A stretch of 16,649 nucleotides of DNA. Source: Chloroflexota bacterium. Its GTDB lineage: Bacteria; Chloroflexota; Dehalococcoidia; SM23-28-2; RBG-16-64-32. Under the pieces are notes generated by a model. It saw only the letters and a program-made list of their open reading frames with translations. It was not told the origin of the DNA and did not search any database. Numbering within the stretch: the stretch's first letter is position 1; each line of letters opens with the position of its first letter. This document shows, piece by piece, positions 1 through 5,521 of this stretch. A program made the translations under genes and the position numbers. The DNA lies in the NCBI GenBank assembly GCA_022565075.1, contig JADFKG010000028.1, forward strand, positions 1 through 16,649, read 5' to 3'.

Positions 1-778
1 GCCAGCGGGAGCCGTGTGCGCACTCCTCGCGCACGACGAGCCGCGAGCCGGCGATCAACCCGTGGTCGCGTTCGGCACAGGGCAGGAAGTCGTCCCACTC
101 GCCGGCCATCACCAGCGTCGGCGCCGTGATTGACGTAACTCTCTCCGTAAGATCGGGCCGTGCGGCGATCGCGTTCGCGGCGCCCACGTAGCCCGCCACC
201 GTCATCATCTCGATGCGCCGGAAGTCGTCCTCGATCGAGTACGGCGTGACGTCGAAGTGCGGGTCGTTCGCCTCCTTGAACTCCCACTCGCGGATCAACG
301 TGTCCCGCAGACCGTTGGCAGACACGAACTGCTGCAGGGCGCTGATGCCCTCCAGCAGCCGGCGCTCCCAGTCGCCGCCGGGCCCGAGGTCGGCGGCGTT
401 GCCGCACGTCGTGTCGCAGAGCAGCACGGACTCGCACACGTCCGGATAGTCCACCGCGAACTGCGCCGTGATCATCCCGCCCATCGAGAGGCCGCCGACG
501 TGCGCGCGTTCGATCCCGATCTCGCGCAGGAGTGACGCCAGGTCCGCCGCGAACGTTGGCAGCGAGTAGGACTCCGGGTCGTCGGGCGCCGTGGTCTTGC
601 CGTGGCCGCGCACGTCGTAGATGACGAGCGGCCGCGTCTCCGCCAGCGGCTCGATATCCGGCCGCCAGAACGCGGACGCACTGCTGAACCCGTGCGTGAG
701 CACGAGCGGCGTGCCCGGCCTGTCCTCACCGAGCACCTCGTAGTGGATCTCGATACCGTTGGCGGCTGCGGTTGGCAT
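1..778 (-). CDS. alpha/beta-fold hydrolase, C-terminus beyond the window
   Basis: Reading the minus strand from the ATG at 778 gives 259 uninterrupted residues that run off the left edge. The fold markers are in order: oxyanion-hole motif LTHGF at residues 27-31, a 'YDVRGHG' strand at 54-60, the nucleophile elbow GLSMGG with Ser98, an acid region AGEWDD at 225-230, and a candidate catalytic His255 in 'CAHG'. This is the usual layout of serine hydrolases in the carboxylesterase/3-oxoadipate enol-lactonase-like group; the substrate cannot be told. The ATG lies 2 nt after the stop codon of the upstream amidase and has no Shine-Dalgarno of its own, so translation is probably coupled to the amidase. 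Most of the domain is present; only the last part after the His is missing. Confident about the fold, not about the reaction. Confidence 0.9.
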   Translation of the reverse strand, partial: MPTAAANGIEIHYEVLGEDRPGTPLVLTHGFSSASAFWRPDIEPLAETRPLVIYDVRGHGKTTAPDDPESYSLPTFAADLASLLREIGIERAHVGGLSMGGMITAQFAVDYPDVCESVLLCDTTCGNAADLGPGGDWERRLLEGISALQQFVSANGLRDTLIREWEFKEANDPHFDVTPYSIEDDFRRIEMMTVAGYVGAANAIAARPDLTERVTSITAPTLVMAGEWDDFLPCAERDHGLIAGSRLVVREECAHGSRW

Positions 779-780
779 GG

Positions 781-2217
781 CTAGCTGGCGAAAGCCGGCA
801 CTTCGACCGGCCAGCGGTCGTTCCAGGGCCGCGCCTGCTCGAAGGCGTAGGCGGCCTGGAGGACGAGGTCGTCGCGATGACGGCCGGCGACGATCTGCAG
901 GCCGATCGGCAGGTCGTTGTCGCTGAAACCGCTGCGGACGCTGATCGCCGGGTGGCCCGAGATGTTGAACGGCGGCGTGAACGGCACTATGTGCAGCGGG
1001 TGCGCCAGGGGCTTGCCGTCGACCTCCGGCGGCCAGCCGCCGCGGGCGTCGATCGCATCGAACGGCAGCGTTGGCGTCAGCAGCAGGTCGTATTTGCCGA
1101 AGAACTCCGCGAGCTGGTTGTTCAGCTTGGCGCGGGCGCGGTGAAGCCTGCCGTACTTCGGCCAGTCCACGCGTTCGGCGGTCATGATGCCTTCGAGGTA
1201 GGAGTGGCCGAAGCGGTCGCGGTCTTCTGTTTCCAGCTTCTCGTAGATCTTGGCGTAACCGGCCGTGGCCCCCAGCTGTCCCCAGGCCCCGCGCAGGTCG
1301 TCGATAACGTGGTCGATGTAGTCAACGTCGTGGCCCATCTCCTCGAACGCCTTGACGCCCTTCGCGCATTCGCGCCGCACGTCCGGCTCGATGTTCACGT
1401 ATCCGAGGTCCGCGCTGTAGGCGATGCGCAGTCGCTTCGGGAGCTGCTCAAGGACGTCCTGGTACTTGTAGCCCGGGTGCGGCAGCGAGTTCGGGTCCGT
1501 CTCGGAGGTGCCGACGACGCAGTCCGTGAAGAGCGCTACGTCACGGACTGTGCGCACCATCGGCCCGACAACGCTCGTGTCGATCCAGTCGGCCATCTCG
1601 AACGGCCCGCTGGGAATGCGCCCGAAAGAGCACTTGAAGCCGGGCAGCCCCGTCCACGACGAGGGGATGCGGATGCTGCCGCCACCGTCGGAGCCGGTGC
1701 AGAACGGCACCTGTCCCGACGCCACCGCCGCGGACGAGCCGCCGCTGGAGCCGCCGGGCGTGCGCTCCGGGTTCCACGGGTTGCGCGAGATGCCGAAGAG
1801 GAGGTTCTTGGTAATCGCCGTGTATCCGAACTCGGGCGCGTTCGTCTTGCCCATGGCGATCGCGCCGGCCGCCTTCAACCGTGTCACCTCGGTCGAGTCC
1901 CCCTTCGGGAAGCTGTCACGGTACGGCACCGACGCGTGAGTCGAGGCGAAGCCCTTCAGGTCCTCAAGCTCCTTGACGCCGAAGCCCAGGCCCGCCAGCG
2001 GCCCGACGTCTTCTCCCTTCGCGATGCGGTCGCCGATCTCGCGTGCTTCGGCCAGCAGCTCGTCGCGGTCGCGCATGCCCGTCCAGGCGTTGAGCGTCTC
2101 GTTCGTCTCGTCGATGCGGTCGAAGCAGGCCTGCATGAGCTCGACGGGGGAGAGCTGCTTCGAGCGAATAGCCTCGGCGAGCTCGTATGCGGGCTTGAAG
2201 TTGAGTTCGGACGGCAT
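781..2217 (-). CDS. amidase signature (AS) family amidohydrolase
   Basis: This 478-residue protein, the usual length for the amidase-signature family, hydrolyses an amide bond by a Ser-cisSer-Lys triad. All three residues are visible: Lys82 in 'GVKELEDLKG', cis-Ser157 in 'TPGGSSGGSS', and nucleophile Ser181 in 'GSDGGGSIRIPSSW'; the 24-residue spacing of the two serines matches fatty-acid amide hydrolase and relatives. Family members include acylamidases, aryl- and indole-acetamide amidases and GatA. GatA is unlikely because no gatB or gatC is adjacent and the C-terminal half (from about residue 330) is unlike it. The ATG at 2217 is preceded by a strong AGGAGGAG (2222-2229). It is the first gene of a two-gene operon with the alpha/beta hydrolase 2 nt downstream, suggesting stepwise breakdown of one amide/ester compound. 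There is no signal peptide, so it is probably cytoplasmic. Confidence 0.95.
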   Translation of the reverse strand: MPSELNFKPAYELAEAIRSKQLSPVELMQACFDRIDETNETLNAWTGMRDRDELLAEAREIGDRIAKGEDVGPLAGLGFGVKELEDLKGFASTHASVPYRDSFPKGDSTEVTRLKAAGAIAMGKTNAPEFGYTAITKNLLFGISRNPWNPERTPGGSSGGSSAAVASGQVPFCTGSDGGGSIRIPSSWTGLPGFKCSFGRIPSGPFEMADWIDTSVVGPMVRTVRDVALFTDCVVGTSETDPNSLPHPGYKYQDVLEQLPKRLRIAYSADLGYVNIEPDVRRECAKGVKAFEEMGHDVDYIDHVIDDLRGAWGQLGATAGYAKIYEKLETEDRDRFGHSYLEGIMTAERVDWPKYGRLHRARAKLNNQLAEFFGKYDLLLTPTLPFDAIDARGGWPPEVDGKPLAHPLHIVPFTPPFNISGHPAISVRSGFSDNDLPIGLQIVAGRHRDDLVLQAAYAFEQARPWNDRWPVEVPAFAS

Positions 2218-2307
2218 TGGGCTCCTCCTGGGGGTCGGTTCTGGTGGCGCGAAGCATACTACGATGGAGAAGAGTCAGAAAGGCGGAAGGGCCCAGCCGT
2301 GCCAGCC

Positions 2308-2336
2308 TTGACATTTTCTGGCGCTTGGCCTATAAA
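2308..2336 (+). promoter_or_regulatory. strong sigma70-type promoter for the YbaK-like gene
   Basis: TTGACA at 2308-2313 and TATAAA at 2331-2336 are separated by exactly 17 nt, a near-perfect housekeeping promoter. Transcription should start near 2343, giving a leader of about 125 nt before the ATG at 2468. No comparably clear minus-strand promoter for the divergent amidase was found in this gap. Confidence 0.8.
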
Positions 2337-2347
2337 TGCCACACTGG

Positions 2348-2374
2348 TCGGCGATTGAATACGTCAATCGTCGA
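2348..2374 (+). promoter_or_regulatory. inverted repeat at the predicted transcription start (operator or 5' stem-loop)
   Basis: The two arms, 2348-2358 and 2364-2374, can form an 11-bp stem with one G-U pair around a 5-nt loop (ATACG); the inner 7-bp arms CGATTGA/TCAATCG are perfect. It begins about 5 nt after the predicted transcription start of the promoter at 2308-2336. It could be a repressor operator or an mRNA-stabilising 5' hairpin. There is no T-run after it, so it is not an intrinsic terminator. Confidence 0.55.
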
Positions 2375-2467
2375 ATCGCTCCTCACATCGCCGCTCGGAA
2401 CGATGCAACGTGGCCCTTGACCGGCCCGCGAAGCGGACGGATCGGGGCCGACAGGAAGGAGTGGAAC

Positions 2468-2959
2468 ATGGGTCTGCTGAACAGACTCCTCGCCCGCGAG
2501 GACCCGCCCCCGCCTATCGAGTCCTATCTGCGCGAGCAGCACGTCGACTTCTCCGTGCACCACCATGCTCCGGCCTATAGCGCGCAGCGCCTCGCCGCCG
2601 TCGAGCACGTCCCGGGGCGCATGGTCGCCAAGGTCGTGATCGCCGTCGTCGATGAGGAGCTGGTGATGCTCTGCCTGCCCGCTCCCTGCCGCGTAGACCT
2701 GCTCAAGCTTATGAACACCGTCGCCACCGACAGCGTACGTCTCGCCCGTGAGGAGGACTTCGCCGAGGCCTTCCCGGACTGCGAGGTCGGCGCGATGCCG
2801 CCGTTCGGCAACCTGTACGAAATGCCCGTGTACGTCGACAGGCAGCTGGCCGCCGACGAGCGTATCGTCTTCCGGGCCTGCCGTCATACCGACACGATCG
2901 AGATGGCGTTCGCGGACTTCACGCGTCTCGCACATCCGACCGTCGCCGAGCTCTGCTGA
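2468..2959 (+). CDS. YbaK/EbsC-type aminoacyl-tRNA-editing-domain protein
   Basis: A 163-residue single-domain protein of the YbaK/ProX family, which hydrolyses mischarged aminoacyl-tRNAs (for example Cys- or Ala-tRNA-Pro) in the cytoplasm. Visible family features are 'HHAPAYSAQRLA' (32-43), 'VPGRMVAKVVI' with the conserved Lys55, the strand 'EELVMLCLPAPCRVDL' (64-78), and the glycine-rich block 'CEVGAMPPFG' (105-114), followed by 'IEMAFADF' near the end. The ATG at 2468 is chosen because AGGAAGGAG lies 6 nt upstream (2453-2461). The in-frame ATG at 2336 overlaps the promoter -10 box and so would not be in the transcript. It has its own strong promoter and probable operator. Which tRNA it edits cannot be read from the sequence, and some family members have no proven editing activity. 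Confidence 0.88.
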   Translation: MGLLNRLLAREDPPPPIESYLREQHVDFSVHHHAPAYSAQRLAAVEHVPGRMVAKVVIAVVDEELVMLCLPAPCRVDLLKLMNTVATDSVRLAREEDFAEAFPDCEVGAMPPFGNLYEMPVYVDRQLAADERIVFRACRHTDTIEMAFADFTRLAHPTVAELC

Positions 2960-2976
2960 TCCGCGCCGCCGACCCC

Positions 2977-3006
2977 TCGACTGATCGCCGCCCGCGCCTC
3001 TATAAT
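2977..3006 (+). promoter_or_regulatory. probable promoter for ruvB
   Basis: A perfect -10 box TATAAT at 3001-3006 has a 4/6 match to the -35 consensus (TCGACT, 2977-2982) at 18-nt spacing. Transcription would begin near 3013 and give ruvB a leader of about 50 nt, so it need not rely on the upstream gene. Confidence 0.6.
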
Positions 3007-3063
3007 GGCCCGAGTAGAACGCGCATTCGATACCTGACTGATACGTAGGACAGGGGACGCACG

Positions 3064-4116
3064 ACGGCCACTGAAGACCGCATCACCGCCGGAGAAGTCC
3101 AGGAAGACGAGGACGAATCCCTGGACACGACTCTTCGGCCGCGGCGCCTCGATGAGTTCATCGGCCAGGAGAAGATCAAGGACAACCTCGGCATCGCCGT
3201 CCAGGCCGCCACCAAGCGCGATGAACCGCTCGATCACATCCTCCTCTACGGGCCGCCCGGCCTCGGCAAGACCACCCTCGCCCACATCATCGCTTCCGAA
3301 ATGGGTGTCTCCGTGCGCGTCACCTCCGGCCCGGCGATCGAGCGTGCGGGCGATCTCGCCGCCATCCTCACCGGCCTGCAAGAGTTCGACGTCCTCTTCA
3401 TCGACGAGGTGCACCGGCTGCCCCGCGCCGCCGAAGAGGTGCTCTACCCGGCGATGGAGGACTTCGCGCTGGACATCGTCCTCGGCCGTGGGCCCGGCGC
3501 ACGCAGCGTGCGGCTCTCGGTGCCGCGATTTACCCTCGTCGGCGCCACGACCCGCTACGCCATGCTCAGCGCCCCGCTGCGGGACCGCTTCGGCGCCGTC
3601 TACCGCCTCGACTTCTACGATCACGATGCGATCGCCACGATCGTTCGCCGCAACGCTGCCATCCTCGAGGTGCCGATCGACGACGAGGGGACGCGAGAGA
3701 TCGCCACGCGCTCCCGGGGCACGCCGCGTGTCGCCAACCGGCTGCTGCGCCGCGTCCGCGACTACGCCCAGGTCCGTGCCGACGGCAACATCACGGCCGG
3801 CGTCAGCCGCGAGGCGCTGGAGCGCCTGGAGATCGACGAGCTCGGCCTCGACGAAGTCGACAAGAAGGTGCTGCTCACAATCATCGAAAAGTACGACGGC
3901 GGCCCCGTCGGCATCGAGACGATCGCAGCTTCGATCTCCGAGGAGGCGGACACGATCATGGACGTCTACGAACCGTACCTGATGCAGCTCGGCTTCCTCC
4001 AGCGCACTTCGCGCGGCCGTATCGCCACTCGTCACGCCTACGCGCACCTCGGCCTCGAGGCGCCGGACAACGCCGCCGACGCACCCAGCGCCCAGCAGGC
4101 TCTCTGGTCCGAGTAG
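3064..4116 (+). CDS. ruvB: RuvB, Holliday junction branch-migration ATPase (non-canonical start)
   Basis: RuvB is the hexameric AAA+ motor that drives branch migration of Holliday junctions with RuvA. In order: N-terminal 'LRPRRLDEFIGQ', Walker A GPPGLGKT (63-70, Lys69), Walker B 'LFIDEVHR' (Asp114-Glu115), sensor 1 'GATTR' (160-164), arginine-finger region 'LRDRFGAV', sensor 2 'RGTPRVANRLLRRVRDY', and a C-terminal winged helix ending near 'RIATRHAYAHLG'. From 3064 it is 350 residues, normal for RuvB. The frame is open from the stop at 3046-3048, but there is no ATG, GTG or TTG before the ATG at 3301, which lies after Walker A and would delete the ATPase core. An AGGGGA at 3052-3057 sits 6 nt before ACG3064 (3 nt before ACG3061), so an ACG start, or a base change in an original ATG, is the best reading; CTG3121 is another option. 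ruvA and ruvC are not adjacent. Confidence 0.93.
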   Translation, partial: TATEDRITAGEVQEDEDESLDTTLRPRRLDEFIGQEKIKDNLGIAVQAATKRDEPLDHILLYGPPGLGKTTLAHIIASEMGVSVRVTSGPAIERAGDLAAILTGLQEFDVLFIDEVHRLPRAAEEVLYPAMEDFALDIVLGRGPGARSVRLSVPRFTLVGATTRYAMLSAPLRDRFGAVYRLDFYDHDAIATIVRRNAAILEVPIDDEGTREIATRSRGTPRVANRLLRRVRDYAQVRADGNITAGVSREALERLEIDELGLDEVDKKVLLTIIEKYDGGPVGIETIAASISEEADTIMDVYEPYLMQLGFLQRTSRGRIATRHAYAHLGLEAPDNAADAPSAQQALWSE

Positions 4117-4177
4117 CCCGACGCCGTTCGCGTCCGCTATACTGCGCGCCGGGCCCGTAGTTATTGGAGGTCGCCCG

Positions 4178-5521
4178 ATGAGGCTTCTCGTCATCCTGTC
4201 AGCGGTTGTTATCGGTATTTCAGCGCTGGTCGTCCTTCAGCGCGGCGGCAGTGAGGCGGCGTGGCCGGGTGAAAACGGCCGCATCCTCTACCGCGACGAG
4301 ATCAACGGCGGCATCTGGATCATGAACGCCGACGGCGGCAACCGTCAGCCCGTGACTGCCGGCGCCGACGCCTATCCCAGCTGGTCGCCCGATGGCTCCA
4401 CGATCGTCTTTGAGCGGCAAATAGACCTGCCCCTCGGTGTCGCCTTCCCGACGTCGATCTGGACGGTGGATCCGGACGGCACTGGCGCAACGGAGATCGC
4501 CCCTGGCAGAACGCCCTCATGGTCGCCCGACGGCCAGCGTATCGTCTACTCGCTCGACGGCCTTATCCGCACGATGAACGCCGACGGCACTGGCGACGTG
4601 CAGATCACGCAGACCGCGGGCGTCGTTGACACTTTCCCGGTTTACCGGCCCGATGGTTCGTTGATCGCCTTCGTGCGCCGGCCGCTCATCGTGCTGGTCA
4701 GCGCGCCCGGCGTCTCTGGCGTCGCCCTTGCCAACGACATCTGGACGATGAGCCCGGATGGCCTCGGCGAGCTCCAGATCACGAACACGCCGGAAATATG
4801 GGAACTGGCGCCTGACTGGGCGCCCGGCGGCGATATGCTGACATACGCCAGCGACAATGGGCTCATCGTCTCGACATTCCCGGGGAACGTGACGCAGACG
4901 ATCTTGCCCGCCGCCCTCGACGTCTATCCTGCTGACCCGGTCTTCTCACCCGACGGCACGACGATCGCCTTTTCGCTGGTTGAGACCATCCTCCTGGCAG
5001 CTGCCGGCGACGGCGTCGGCGCTGCGGCCACTCCCTTGTCCGGCACGACCTACACGATTCCGGCCTCCGGCGGGTCGGCTGCTGTGGTGCCTGGTTCCGT
5101 GATAGACCCCGCCGAGTACCACCCGGACTGGGAGCCAGTCGCGCCGCCGACGCCGACGCCAACCCCCACCCCTGCTGCCCCGACCCCGATCGTTCGCGAC
5201 CTCGTCTGGGGCGACGACCAGTGCGACGACGAGGCCAACCCGATCGATTCGCTGATCACTCTGCGCTGGGACGCCGGCCTCGACGTCCAGCTCAACGGCT
5301 GCCCGCCGATGGATCAGGAGATCGAAGTGCTATCGGTCACGCCGGCCGGCCTGGGCGAAGGCGATGGCGATCCGCAGAACTGGGGCAACGTCGACTGCGA
5401 CGGCCAGATCAGCCCGGTCGACAGCCTCAAGGTCCTGCGCTACGACGCCGGACTGGACGTTGCGCAGGAGCAGGGCTGTCCGCCGATCGGCGATGGTGTG
5501 CAGATTCAGTACGCGCCGTAA
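4178..5521 (+). CDS. secreted TolB-type beta-propeller protein with two C-terminal dockerin-like repeats
   Basis: This 447-residue protein starts with a signal peptide or membrane anchor (hydrophobic residues 3-20). Residues about 30-318 carry TolB/PD40 propeller blades marked by PSWSPDG (67-73, 113-119), PVYRPDG (154-160), PDWAPGG (212-218), PVFSPDG (254-260) and HPDW (315-318), alternating with 'IWIMNADG'/'IWTMSPDG' strands. A Thr-Pro linker (323-337) leads to two dockerin-type-I-like repeats: 'WGDDQCDDEANPIDSL..LRWDAGLDV..GCPP' (344-376) and 'WGNVDCDGQISPVDSL..LRYDAGLDV..GCPP' (402-436), each with acidic Ca-binding-like positions. It is therefore probably exported; the propeller may bind a protein or glycan, and the repeats may serve docking or wall retention. 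It is not classical TolB, since no Pal or TolA is nearby. GGAGG at 4166-4170 supports the ATG, and a possible -10 box TATACT is at 4138-4143. The stop abuts the convergent NuoG-like gene. Confidence 0.9.
   Translation: MRLLVILSAVVIGISALVVLQRGGSEAAWPGENGRILYRDEINGGIWIMNADGGNRQPVTAGADAYPSWSPDGSTIVFERQIDLPLGVAFPTSIWTVDPDGTGATEIAPGRTPSWSPDGQRIVYSLDGLIRTMNADGTGDVQITQTAGVVDTFPVYRPDGSLIAFVRRPLIVLVSAPGVSGVALANDIWTMSPDGLGELQITNTPEIWELAPDWAPGGDMLTYASDNGLIVSTFPGNVTQTILPAALDVYPADPVFSPDGTTIAFSLVETILLAAAGDGVGAAATPLSGTTYTIPASGGSAAVVPGSVIDPAEYHPDWEPVAPPTPTPTPTPAAPTPIVRDLVWGDDQCDDEANPIDSLITLRWDAGLDVQLNGCPPMDQEIEVLSVTPAGLGEGDGDPQNWGNVDCDGQISPVDSLKVLRYDAGLDVAQEQGCPPIGDGVQIQYAP

Noticed and set aside
772..2358. 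528-codon open frame on the plus strand
   Set aside because: It lies opposite the amidase, whose product has an intact catalytic triad and a strong ribosome site. The antisense product is low-complexity and Arg/Val/Ala-rich, as expected from GC-rich codon bias.
2336..2467. Upstream in-frame ATG for the YbaK-like gene
   Set aside because: The ATG is within the -10 box of the strong promoter, and the extra 44 residues are not part of the domain; 2468 has an excellent Shine-Dalgarno.
3005..3037. Mini-ORF of ten codons before ruvB
   Set aside because: Its ATG overlaps the -10 box TATAAT, so it would not be transcribed from that promoter, and it has no ribosome site.
2884..4194. 436-codon minus-strand frame across ruvB
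   Set aside because: A shadow of ruvB and the end of the YbaK-like gene; it covers both promoters and has no known motif.
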